NCBI RefSeq assembly: GCF_029227915.1
Contig: NC_079888.1
Coordinates: 682,001 to 746,000, forward strand
DNA length: 64,000 nt
DNA from: Hydractinia symbiolongicarpus
Taxonomy: Eukaryota; Cnidaria; Hydrozoa; Anthoathecata; Hydractiniidae
Reading direction: 5' to 3'
Under the pieces are notes generated by a model. The model saw nothing but the letters and a program-made list of their open reading frames with translations. It made no database searches and had not been told where the DNA came from. This document shows, piece after piece, positions 11,179-23,964 of this stretch (position 1 is the first letter of the stretch; the number at the start of each line of letters is the position of its first letter). The translations under genes and the position numbers were made by a program.

Positions 11179-13104
11179 TATTCGGTTCACCGTTAAAAGC
11201 GATACAACTTAGTAATATCGGAACAAAGTCACTAAATACATGTTGGTACGAATATGTGACGCAACCGTTGTAACTCAAACGGATTGACACCGTTAAAAAG
11301 ACAATGAAATATAGTTTTTGAAACTGTCTCTATTTCTTCAGCGTAAACTAACGGATAGGATTGGTCCCACAGTAAAAAATGACTTATTTATCAAAATTTT
11401 TAAATGAAGCGCTACCACAGGGTCCAGTGTAATCGCTGAGTTCCGGCAATTATTTCGAGTTAAAAAGATTGTTATTTCTTGGAGTTCCATTGGCTCATTT
11501 ATCACAGTTATCAGGTCACAGTCCAGAATCATTTCAACTAAGTCCCACAGTTAATCGGTTCACCGTTAAAAGCGATACAACTTAGTAATATCGGAACAAA
11601 ATCACTAAATACATGTTGGTACGAATATGTGACGCAACCGTTGTAACTCAAACGGATTGCCACCGTTAAAAAGACAATGAAATTTAGTTTTTGAAACTGT
11701 CTCTATTTCTTCAGCGTGAACTAACTGCTAGGATTGGTCCCACAGTAAAAAATGACTCATTTATCTTAATTTTTAAATAAAGCGCTACCACACCGCCCAG
11801 TGTAATCGCTGAGTCCCAGCAATCATGTGAAATTAAGAAGAATGTCATTCCTTGGAGTCCAATTGTCTCATTTATCACATTTATCAGGTTACAGTCCAGA
11901 ATCAGTTCAACTAAGTCCCACAGTCAATCGGTTCACCGTTAAAAGCGATACAACTTAGTAGTATCGGAACAAAATCACTAAATACATGTTGGTACGAATA
12001 TGTGACGCAACCGTTGTAACTCAAACGGTTTGCCACCGTTAAAAAGACAATGAAATGTAGTTTTTGAAACTGTCTCTATTTCTTCAGCGTGAAGTAACTG
12101 CTAGGATTGGTCCCACAGTAAAAAATGACTTATTTATCTTAATTTTTAAATAAAGCGCTACCACACCGCCCAGTGTAATCGCTGAGTCCCAGCAATCATG
12201 TGAAATTAAGAAGAATGTCATTCCTTGGAGTCCAATTGGCTCATTTATCACATTTATAAGGTCACAGTCCAGAATCAGTTGAACTAAGTCCCACAGTTAA
12301 TCGCTTCACCGTTAAAAGCGATACAACTTAGTAATATCGGAACAAAATCACTAAATACATGTTGGTACGAATATGTGACGCCACCGTTGTAACTCAAACG
12401 GATTGACACCGTTAAAAAGACAATGAAATATAGTTTTTGAAACTGTCTCTATTTCTTCAGCGTAAACTAACGGATAGGATTGGTCCCAAAGTAAAAAATG
12501 ACTTATTTATCGAAATTTTTAAATAAAGCGCTACCACAGGGTCCAGTGTAATCGCTGAGTTCCGGCAATCATGTCAAATTAAGAAGATTGTCATTCCTTG
12601 GAGACCAAGTGACTCATGTATCACATTTAGCAGGTCACAGTCCAGAATCAGTTCAATTAAGTCCCACAGTCAATCGTTTCACTTTTATAAGCGATAAAAC
12701 TTAGTAATACCGGATGAAATCGCTAAATACATGTTGGTATGAATCTTTGACGCAACCGTTTTAACTCAAACGGATTGACACCGTTAGAAAGTCAATGAAA
12801 TCTAGTTTTTGAAACTGTCTCTATTTTTTCAGCGTGAACTAACGGCTATGATTGGTCCCACAGTAAAAAATGACTTATTAATCTTAATTTTTAAATGAAG
12901 CACTACCACACCGCCCAGTGTAATCGCTGAGTTTCATTAATCCTGTCAAATTAAGAAGAATGTCATTCCTTGGAGTCCAATTGGCTCATTTATCACATTT
13001 ATCAGGTCACAGTCCAGAATCAGTTGAACTATGTCCCACAGTTAATCGGTTCACCGTTAAAAGCGAAACAACTTAGTAATATCGGAACAAAATCACTAAA
13101 TACA
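11179..13104 (+). repeat. Array segment 2: mostly beta monomers
   Basis: Monomer starts: 11434, 11807, 12180, 12553 and 12925 (short). The monomers at 11807 and 12180 are of the GAGTCCCAGCAATCATGTGAAATTAAG subtype. The one at 12553 carries GAGACCAAGTGACTC and TTAGCAGG, a distinctive subtype that reappears at 19550, 28407, 49230, 52950, 57763, 60367 and 62600. Confidence 0.85.
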
Positions 13105-13272
13105 TGTTGGTACGAATATGTGACGCAACTGTTGTAACTCAAACGGATTGACACCGTTAAAAAGACAATGAAATGTAGTTTTTGAAACAACGGCTATGAT
13201 TGGTCCCACAGTAAAAAATGACTTATTAATCTTAATTTTTAAATGAAGCACTACCACACCGCCCAGTGTAAT
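12925..13272 (+). repeat. Short monomer, 348 bp, 25-bp deletion
   Basis: Carries the marker GCAACTGTTG, which is shared with the short monomers at 14762, 21782 and 23619. Its right part begins the first 8857-bp higher-order repeat. Confidence 0.88.
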
Positions 13273-14761
13273 CGCTGAGTTTCATTAATCCTGTCAAATT
13301 AAGAAGAATGTCATTCCTTGGAGTCCAATTAACTCATTTATCACATTTATCAGGTCACAGTCCAGAATCAGTTAAACTAAGTCCCACAGTTAATCGGTTC
13401 ACCGTTAAAAGCGATACAACTTAGTAACATCGGAACAAAATCACTAAATACATGTTGGTACGAATATGTGACGCAACCGTTGTAACTCAAACGGATTGAC
13501 AACGTTAAAAAGACAATGAAAGGTAGTTTTTGAAACTGTCTCTATTTCTTCAGCGTAAACTAACGGATAGGATTGGTCCCACAGTAAAAAATGACTTATT
13601 TATCGAAATTTTTAAATGAAGTCCTACCACAGGGTCCAGTGTAATCGCTGAGTTCCGGCAATTATGTCGAGTTAAAAAGATTGTTATTTCTTGGAGTTCC
13701 ATTGGCTCATTTATCACATTTATAAGGTCACAGTCCAGAATCAGTTTAATTAAGTCCCACAATCAATTGTTTCACTTTTAAAAGCGATACAACTTAGTAA
13801 GATCGGAAAAAATCGCTAAATACATGTTGGTACGAATATGTGAAGCAACCGTTGTAACTCAAACGGATTGACACCGTTAGAAAGTCAACGAAATGTAGTT
13901 TTTGAAACTGTCTCTACTTCTTCAGCGCGAACTAACGGCTAGGATTGGTCCCACAGTAAAAAATGACTTATTTATCTTAATATTTAAATAAAGCGCTCCC
14001 ACAGCGCCCAGTATAATCGCTGAGTTCCGGCAATCATGTCGAGTTAAAAAGAATGTTATTTCTTGAAGTCCAATTGGCTCATTTATCACATTTATTAATT
14101 CACAGTCCAGAATCAGTTCAATTAAGTCCCACAGTCAATTGTTTCACTTTTAAAAGCGATACAACTTAGTAAGATCGGAAAAAATCGTTAAATACATGTT
14201 GGTACGAATATGTGAAGCAACCGTTGTAACTCAAACGGGTTGACACCGTTAGAAAGTCAATGAAAGGTAGTGTTTGAAACTGTCTCTATTTCTTCAGCGT
14301 GAACTAACGGATAGGATTGGTCCCACAGTAAAGAATTACTTATTTATCGAAATTTTTAAATAAAGCGCTACCACAGGGTCCAGTGTAATCGCGGAGTTCC
14401 GGCAATCATGTCGAGTTAAAAAGAATGTTATTTCTTGGAGTTCAATTGGCTCATTTATCACATTTATAAGGTCACAGTCCAGAAACAGTTCAATTAATTC
14501 CCACAGTCAATCGTTTCACTTTTAAAAGCGATACAACTTAGTAAGATCGGAACAAATCGCTAAATACATGTTGGTACGAATACGTGACGCAATCGTTGTA
14601 ACTCAAACGGATTGACACTGTTAGAAAGTCAATGAAAAGTAGTTTTTAAAACTGTCTCTGTTTTTTCAGCGCGAACTAACGGCTAGGATTGGTCCCATAG
14701 TAAAAAATGACTTATTTATCTAAATTTTTAAATGAAGCGCTACCACAGGGTCCAGTGTAAT

Positions 14762-15107
14762 CGCTGAGTTCCGGCAATTATGTCAAGTTAAAAAGAATGT
14801 TATTTCTTGGAAGTCAATTGGCTCATTTATCACATTTATCAGGTCACAGTCCAGAATCATTTCAATTAAGTCCCACAGTCAATCGTTTCACTTTTAAAAG
14901 CGATACAACTTAGTAATATCGGAAAAATCGCTAAATACATGTTGGTACGAATATGTGACGCAACTGTTGTAACTCAAACGGATTGACACCGTTAAAAAGA
15001 CAATGAAATGTAGTTTTTGAAACAACGGCTATGATTGGTCCCACAGTAAAAAATGACTTATTAATCTTAATTTTTAAATGAAGCACTACCACACCGCCCA
15101 GTGTAAT
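14762..15107 (+). repeat. Short chimeric monomer, 346 bp
   Basis: The left part is alpha (GTCAAGTTAAAAAGAATG, CGGAAAAATCG). The right part is the deleted beta form with GCAACTGTTG and the joint GAAACAACGG. It is a recombinant between two monomer types and is shared with copy 2 at 23619. Confidence 0.88.
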
Positions 15108-15852
15108 CGCTGAGTTTCATTAATCCTGTCAAATTAAGAAGAATGTCATTCCTTGGAGTCCAATTAACTCATTTATCACATTTATCAGGTCACAGTCCAG
15201 AATCAGTTAAACTAAGTCCCACAGTTAATCGGTTCACCGTTAAAAGCGATACAACTTAGTAACATCGGAACAAAATCACTAAATACTTGTTGGTACGAAT
15301 ATGTGACGCAACCGTTGTAACTCAAACGGATTGACAACGTTAAAAAGACAATGAAATGTAGTTTTTGAAACTGTCTCTATTTCTTCAGCGTAAACTAACG
15401 GATAGGATTGGTCCCACAGTAAAAAATGACTTATTTATCTTAATATTTAAATAAAGCGCTCCCACAGCGCCCAGTATAATCGCTGAGTTCCGGCAATCAT
15501 GTCGAGTTAAAAAGAATGTTATTTCTTGAAGTCCAATTGGCTCATTTATCACATTTATTAATTCACAGTCCAGAATCAGTTCAATTAAGTCCCCCAGTCA
15601 ATTGTTTCACTTTTAAAAGCGATACAACTTAGTAAGATCGGTAAAAATCGCTAAATACATGTTGGTACGAATATGTGAAGCAACCGTTGTAACTCAAACG
15701 GGTTGACACCGTTAGAAAGTCAATGAAAGGTAGTGTTTGAAACTGTCTCTATTTCTTCAGCGTGAACTAACGGATAGGATTGGTCCCACAGTAAAGAATT
15801 ACTTATTTATCGAAATTTTTAAATAAAGCGCTACCACAGGGTCCAGTGTAAT

Positions 15853-17338
15853 CGCTGAGTTCCGGCAATCATGTCGAGTTAAAAAGAATGTTATTTCTTG
15901 GAGTTCAATTGGCTCATTTATCACATTTATAAGGTCACAGTCCAGAAACAGTTCAATTAATTCCCACAGTCAATCGTTTCACTTTTAAAAGCGATACAAC
16001 TTAGTAAGATCGGAACAAATCGCTAAATACATGTTGGTACGAATACGTGACGCAATCGTTGTAACTCAAACGGATTGACACTGTTAGAAAGTCAATGAAA
16101 AGTAGTTTTTAAAACTGTCTCTGTTTTTTCAGCGCGAACTAACGGCTAGGATTGGTCCCATAGTAAAAAATGACTTATTTATCTAAATTTTTAAATGAAG
16201 CGCTACCACAGGGTCCAGTGTAATCGCTGAGTTCCGGCAATTATGTCGAGTTAAAAAGAATGTTATTTCTTGGAAGTCAATTGGCCCATTTATCACATTT
16301 ACCAGGTCACAGTCCAGAATCATTTCAATTAAGTCCCACAGTCAATCGTTTCACTTTTAAAAGCGATACAACTTAGTAATATCGGAAAAATCGCTAAATA
16401 CATGTTGGTTCAAATATGTGAAGCAACCGTTGTAAGTCAAACGGATTGACACCGTTAGAAAGTCAATGAAAGGTAGTTTTTAAAACTGTCTCTATTTCTT
16501 CAGCGTGAACTCACGGATAGGATTGTTCCCACAGTAAAAAATGACTTATTTATCGAAATGTTTAAATAAAGCGCTACCACAGGGTCCAGTGTAATCGCTG
16601 AGTTCCGGCAATCATGTCGAGTTAAAAAGAATGTTATTTCTTGGAGTTCAATTGGCTCATTTATCACATTTATAAGGTCACAGTCCAGAAACAGTTCAAT
16701 TAATTCCCACAGTCAATCGTTTCACTTTTAAAAGCGATACAACTTAGTAAGATCGGAACAAATCGCTAAATACATGTTGGTACGAATACGTGACGCAATC
16801 GTTGTAACTCAAACGGATTGACACTGTTAGAAAGTCAATGAAAAGTAGTTTTTAAAACTGTCTCTGTTTTTTCAGCGCGAACTAACGGCTAGGATTGGTC
16901 CCATAGTAAAAAATGACTTATTTATCTAAATTTTTAAATGAAGCGCTACCACAGGGTCCAGTGTAATCGCTGAGTTCCGGCAATTATGTCGAGTTAAAAA
17001 GAATGTTATTTCTTGGAAGTCAATTGGCCCATTTATCACATTTATCAGGTCACAGTCCAGAATCATTTCAATTAAGTCCCACAGTCAATCGTTTCACTTT
17101 TAAAAGCGATACAACTTAGTAATATCGGAAAAATCGCTAAATACATGTTGGTTCAAATATGTGAAGCAACCGTTGTAAGTCAAACGGATTGACACCGTTA
17201 GAAAGTCAATGAAAGGTAGTTTTTAAAACTGTCTCTATTTCTTCAGCGTGAACTCACGGATAGGATTGTTCCCACAGTAAAAAATGACTTATTTATCGAA
17301 ATGTTTAAATAAAGCGCTACCACAGGGTACAGTGTAAT
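15853..17338 (+). repeat. Nested 743-bp dimer duplication inside copy 1
   Basis: The pairs 15853/16596 and 16225/16968 repeat at 743 bp. The same structure is present in copy 2 at 24710-26195, so it arose before the 8857-bp duplication. Confidence 0.82.
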
Positions 17339-17710
17339 CGCTGAATTCCGGCAATCATGTCAAGTTAAAAAGAATTTTATTTCTTGGAGTTCAATTGGCT
17401 CATTTATCACATTTATAAGGTCACAGTCCAGAAACAGTTCAATTAATTCCACAGTCAATCGTTTCACTTTTAAAAGCGATACAACTTAGCTATATCGTAA
17501 CAAAATCATTAAATACATGTTGGTACGAATATGTGACGCAACCGTTGTAAGTCAAACGGATTGACACCGTTAGAAAGTCAATGAAAGGTAGTTTTTAAAA
17601 CTGTCTCTATTTCTTCAGCGTGAACTAACGGCTATGATTGGTCCCACAGTAAAAAATGACTTATTAATCTTAATTTTTAAATGAAGCACTACCACACCGC
17701 CCAGTGTAAA

Positions 17711-18058
17711 CGCTGAATTTCATTAATCCTGTCAAATTAAGAAGAATGTCATTCCTTGGAGTCCAATTGGCTCATTTATCACATTTATAAGGTCACAGTC
17801 CAGAATCAGTTGAACTAAGTCCCACAGTTAATCGGTTCACCGTTAAAAGCAATACAACTTAGTAATATCGGAACAAAATCACTAAATACATGTTGGTACG
17901 AATATGTGACGCAACCGTTGTAACTCAAACGGATTGACACCGTTAAAAAGACAATGAAAGGTAGTTTTTGAAACAACGGCTATGATTGGTCCCACAGTAA
18001 AAAATGACTTATTAATCTTAATTTTTAAATGAAGCACTACCACACCGCCCAGTGTAAT
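17711..18058 (+). repeat. Short monomer, 348 bp, 25-bp deletion
   Basis: A beta monomer with AACGCTGAATTTC at its start and GAAAGGTAGTTTTTGAAACAACGG at the joint region. Confidence 0.9.
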
Positions 18059-21000
18059 CGCTGAGTTTCATTAATCCTGTCAAAATAAGAAGAATGTCAT
18101 TCCTTGGAGTCCAATTGGCTCATTTATCACATTTATAAGGTCACAGTCCAGAATCAGTTGAACTAAGTCCCACAGTTAATCGGTTCACCGTTAAAAGCGA
18201 TACAACTTAGTAATATCGGAACAAAATCACTAAATACATGTTGGTACGAATATGTGACGCCACCGTTGTAACTCAAACGGATTGACACCGTTAAAAAGAC
18301 AATGAAATATAGTTTTTGAAACTGTCTCTATTTCTTCAGCGTAAACTAACGGATAGGATTGGTCCCAAAGTAAAAAATGACTTATTTATCGAAATTTTTA
18401 AATGAAGCGCTACCACAGGGTCCAGTGTAATCGCTGAGTTCCCGCAATTATGTCGAGTTAAAAAGATTGTTATTTCTTGGAGTTCCATTGGCTCATTTAT
18501 CACATTTATCAGGTCACAGTCCAGAATCATTTCAACTAAGTCCCACAGTTAATCGGTTCACCGTTAAAAGCGATACAACTTAGTAATATCGGAACAAAAT
18601 CACTAAATACATGTTGGTACGAATATGTGACGCAACCGTTGTAACTCAAACGGATTGCCACCGTTAAAAAGACAATGAAATGTAGTTTTTGAAACTGTCT
18701 CTATTTCTTCAGCGTAAACTAACTGCTAGGATTGGTCCCACAGTAAAAAATGACTTATTTATCTTAATTTTTAAATAAAGCGCTACCACACTGCCCAGTG
18801 TAATCGCTGAGTCCCAGCAATCATGTGAAATTAAGAAGAATGTCATTCCTTGGAGTCCAATTGGCTCATTTATCACATTTATCAGGTTACAGTCCAGAAT
18901 CAGTTCAACTAAGTCCCACAATCAATCGGTTCACCGTTAAAAGCGATACAACTTAGTAATATCGGAACAAAATCACTAAATACATTTTGGTACGAATATG
19001 TGACGCAACCGTTGTAACTCAAACGGATTGCCACCGTTAAAGAGACAATGAAATGTAGTTTTGAAACTGTCTCTATTTCTTCAGCGTGAACTAACTGCTA
19101 GGATTGGTCCCACAGTAAAAAATGACTTATTTATCTTAATTTTTAAATAAAGCGCTACCACACCGCCCAGTGTAATCGCTGAGTCCCAGCAATCATGTGA
19201 AATTAAGAAGAATGTCATTCCTTGGAGTCCAATTGGCTCATTTATCACATTTATCAGGTTACAGTCCAGAATCAGTTCAACTAAGTCCCACAGTCAATCG
19301 GTTCACCGTTAAAAGCGATACAACTTAGTAATATCGGAACAAAATCACAAAATATATGTTGGTACGAATATGTGACGCAACCGTTGTAACTCAAACGGAT
19401 TGACACCGTTAAAAAGACAATGAAATGTAGTTTTTGAAACTGTCTCTATTTCTTCAGCGTGAACTAACGGATAGGATTGGTCCCACAGTAAAAAATGACT
19501 TATTTATCGAAATTTTTAAATGAAGCGCTACCACAGGGTCCAGTGTAATCGCTGATTTCCGGCAATCATGTGAAATTAAGAAGATTGTCATTCCTTGGAG
19601 ACCAAGTGACTCATTTATCACATTTAGCAGGTCACAGTCCAGAATCAGTTCAATTAAGTCCCACAGTCAATCGTTTCACTTTTAAAAGCGATAAAACTTA
19701 GTAATACCGGATGAAATCGCTAAATACATGTTGGTATGAATCTTTGACGCAACCGTTGTAACTCAAACGGATTGACACCGTTAGAAAGTCAATGAAATCT
19801 AGTTTTTGAAACTGTCTCTATTTCTTCAGTGCGAACTAACGGCTAGGATTGGCCCCACAGTAAAAAATGAGATATTTATATTAATTTTTAAATAAAGCGC
19901 TCCCACAGCGCCCGGTGTAATCGCTGAGTTCCGGCAATCATGTCGAGTTAAAAAGAATGTTATTTCTTGGAGTCCAATTGGCTCATTTATAACATTTATA
20001 AGGTCACAGTCCAGAATCAGTTCGATTAAGTCCCACAGCCAATCGTTTCACTTTTAAAAGCGATACAACTTAGTAAGATCGGAAAAAACGCTAAATACAT
20101 GTTGGTACGAATATGTGAAGCAACCGTTGTAACTCAAACGGATTGACACCGTTAGAAAGTCAATGAAAGGTAGTTTTTGAAACTGTCTCTATTTCTTCAG
20201 CGTGAACTAACGGCTAGGATTGGTCCCACAGTGAAAAATGACTTATTAATCTTAATTTTTAAATGAGGCACTACCACACCGACCAGTGTAATCGCTGAAT
20301 TTTATTAATCCCGTCAAATTAAGAAGAATGTCATTTCTTGGAGTCCAATTGGCTCATTTATCACATTTATCAGGTCACAGTCCAGAATCAGTTGAACTAA
20401 GTCCCACAGTTAATCGATTCACCGTTAAAAGCGATACAACTTAGTAATATCGGAACAAAATCACTAAATACATGTTTGTACGAATATGTGACGCAACCGT
20501 TGAAACTCAAACGGATTGACACCGTTAAAAAGACAATGAAATGTAGTTTTTGAAACTGTCTCTATTTCTTCGGCGTGAACTAACGGATAGGATTGGTCCC
20601 ACAGTAAAAAATGACTTATTTATCGAAACTTTTAAGTGAAGCGCTACCACAGGGTCCAGTGTAAGCGCTGAGTTCCGGCAATCATGTCAAATTAAGAAGA
20701 TTGTCATTCCTTGGAGTCCAATTGGCTCATTTATCACATTTATAAGATCACAGTCCAGATTCAGTCCAATTAAGTCCCACAGTCAATCGTTTCACTTTTA
20801 AAAGCGATACAAGTCAGTAATATCCGGAAAAATCGCTAAATACATGTTGGTTGGAATATGTGAAGCAACCGTTGTAAGTCAAACGGATTGACACCCTTAG
20901 AAAGTCAATGGAATGTAGTTTTTAAAACTGTCTCTATTTCTTCAGCGTGAACTAACGGATAGGATTGGTCCCACAGTAAAGAATTACTTATTTATCGAAA

Positions 21001-21781
21001 TTTTTAAGTAAAGCGCTACCACAGGGTCCAGTGTAATCGCTGAGTTCCGCAATCATGTCGTGTTAAAAAAAATGTTATTTCTTGGAGTTCATTTGGCTCA
21101 TTTATCACATTTATAAGGTCACAGTCCAGAAACAGTTCAATTAATTCCCACAGTCAATCGTTTCACTTTTAAAAGCTATACAACTTAGTAAGATCGGAAC
21201 AAATCGCTAAATATATGTTGGTACGAATACGTGATGCAATCGTTGTAACTCAAACGGATTGACACCGTTAGAAAGTCAATGAAAAGTAGTTTTTGAAACT
21301 GTCTCTGTTTTTTCGGCGCGAACTAACGGCTAGGATTGGTCCCACAGTAAAAAATGACTTATTTATCTAAATTTTTAAATGAAGCGCTACCACAGGGTCC
21401 AGTGTAATCGCTGAATTTTATTAATCCTGTCAAATTAAGAAGAATGTCATTCCTTGGAGTCCAATTGGCTCATTTATCACATTTATCAGGTCACAGTCCA
21501 GAATCAGTTGAACTAAGTCCCACAGTTAATCGGTTCACCGTTAAAAGCGATACAACTTAGTAATATCGGAACAAAATCACTAAATACATGTTAGTACGAA
21601 TATGTGACGCAACCGTTGTAACTCAAACGGATTGACACCGTTAAAAAGACAATGAAAAGTAGTTTTTGAAACTGTCTCTATTTCTTCAGCGTGAACTAAC
21701 TGCTAGGATTGGTCCCACAGTAAAAAATGACTTATTTATCTTAATTTTTAAATAAACCGTTACCACACCGCCCAGTGTAAT

Positions 21782-22129
21782 CGTTGAGTCCCAGCAATCA
21801 TGTGAAATTAAGAAGAATGTCATTACTTGGAGTCCAATTGGCTCATTTATCACATTTATCAGGTTACAGTCCAGAATCAGTTCAACTAAGTCCCACAGTC
21901 AATCGGTTCACCGTTAAAAGCGATACAACTTAGTAATATCGCAACAAAATCACAAAATACATGTTGGTACGAATATGTGACGCAACTGTTGTAACTCAAA
22001 CGGATTGACACCGTTAAAAAGACAATGAAATGTAGTTTTTGAAACAACGGCTATGATTGGTCCCACAGTAAAAAATGACTTATTAATCTTAATTTTTAAA
22101 TGAAGCACTACCACACCGCCCAGTGTAAT
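21782..22129 (+). repeat. Short chimeric monomer at the 8857-bp junction
   Basis: The left part is the GTTGAGTCCCAGC subtype with CACAAAATAC. The right part is the deleted beta form with GCAACTGTTG. It is the recombination product joining the end of copy 1 to the start of copy 2. Confidence 0.88.
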
Positions 22130-23618
22130 CGCTGAGTTTCATTAATCCTGTCAAATTAAGAAGAATGTCATTCCTTGGAGTCCAATTAACTCATTTATCA
22201 CATTTATCAGGTCACAGTCCAGAATCAGTTAAACTAAGTCCCACAGTTAATCGGTTCACCGTTAAAAGCGATACAACTTAGTAACATCGGAACAAAATCA
22301 CTAAATACATGTTGGTACGAATATGTGACGCAACCGTTGTAACTCAAACGGATTGACAACGTTAAAAAGACAATGAAATGTAGTTTTTGAAACTGTCTCT
22401 ATTTCTTCAGCGTAAACTAACGGATAGGATTGGTCCCACAGTAAAAAATGACTTATTTATCGAAATTTTTAAATGAAGTCCTACCACAGGGTCCAGTGTA
22501 ATCGCTGAGTTCCGGCAATTATGTCGAGTTAAAAAGATTGTTATTTCTTGGAGTTCCATTGGCTCATTTATCACATTTATAAGGTCACAGTCCAGAATCA
22601 GTTCAATTAAGTCCCACAATCAATTGTTTCACTTTTAAAAGCGATACAACTTAGTAAGATCGGAAAAAATCGCTAAATACATGTTGGTACGAATATGTGA
22701 AGCAACCGTTGTAACTCAAACGGATTGACACCGTTAGAAAGTCAACGAAATGTAGTTTTTGAAACTGTCTCTACTTCTTCAGCGCGAACTAACGGCTAGG
22801 ATTGGTCCCACAGTAAAAAATGACTTATTTATCTTAATATTTAAATAAAGCGCTCCCACAGCGCCCAGTATAATCGCTGAGTTCCGGCAATCATGTCGAG
22901 TTAAAAAGAATGTTATTTCTTGAAGTCCAATTGGCTCATTTATCACATTTATTAATTCACAGTCCAGAATCAGTTCAATTAAGTCCCACAGTCAATTGTT
23001 TCACTTTTAAAAGCGATACAACTTAGTAAGATCGGAAAAAATCGCTAAATACATGTTGGTACGAATATGTGAAGCAACCGTTGTAACTCAAACGGGTTGA
23101 CACCGTTAGAAAGTCAATGAAAGGTAGTGTTTGAAACTGTCTCTATTTCTTCAGCGTGAACTAACGGATAGGATTGGTCCCACAGTAAAGAATTACTTAT
23201 TTATCGAAATTTTTAAATAAAGCGCTACCACAGGGTCCAGTGTAATCGCGGAGTTCCGGCAATCATGTCGAGTTAAAAAGAATGTTATTTCTTGGAGTTC
23301 AATTGGCTCATTTATCACATTTATAAGGTCACAGTCCAGAAACAGTTCAATTAATTCCCACAGTCAATCGTTTCACTTTTAAAAGCGATACAACTTAGTA
23401 AGATCGGAACAAATCGCTAAATACATGTTGGTACGAATACGTGACGCAATCGTTGTAACTCAAACGGATTGACACTGTTAGAAAGTCAATGAAAAGTAGT
23501 TTTTAAAACTGTCTCTGTTTTTTCAGCGCGAACTAACGGCTAGGATTGGTCCCATAGTAAAAAATGACTTATTTATCTAAATTTTTAAATGAAGCGCTAC
23601 CACAGGGTCCAGTGTAAT

Positions 23619-23964
23619 CGCTGAGTTCCGGCAATTATGTCAAGTTAAAAAGAATGTTATTTCTTGGAAGTCAATTGGCTCATTTATCACATTTATCAGG
23701 TCACAGTCCAGAATCATTTCAATTAAGTCCCACAGTCAATCGTTTCACTTTTAAAAGCGATACAACTTAGTAATATCGGAAAAATCGCTAAATACATGTT
23801 GGTACGAATATGTGACGCAACTGTTGTAACTCAAACGGATTGACACCGTTAAAAAGACAATGAAATGTAGTTTTTGAAACAACGGCTATGATTGGTCCCA
23901 CAGTAAAAAATGACTTATTAATCTTAATTTTTAAATGAAGCACTACCACACCGCCCAGTGTAAT
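23619..23964 (+). repeat. Short chimeric monomer, 346 bp
   Basis: The copy-2 counterpart of 14762-15107 (offset 8857), with the same alpha-to-beta switch. Confidence 0.88.

Larger units (their letters stand above)
13105..21961 (+). repeat. 24-monomer higher-order repeat, copy 1 (8857 bp)
   Basis: Monomer starts: 13273, 13646, 14018, 14390, 14762 (short), 15108, 15481, 15853, 16225, 16596, 16968, 17339, 17711 (short), 18059, 18432, 18805, 19177, 19550, 19922, 20293, 20666, 21038, 21409 and 21782 (short, chimeric). Each has a partner 8857-8858 bp to the right. Older nested duplications lie inside: 1835 bp (13273 with 15108), 1463 bp (14018 with 15481) and 743 bp (15853 with 16596). These are shared by copy 2, so they predate the large duplication. 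Confidence 0.9.
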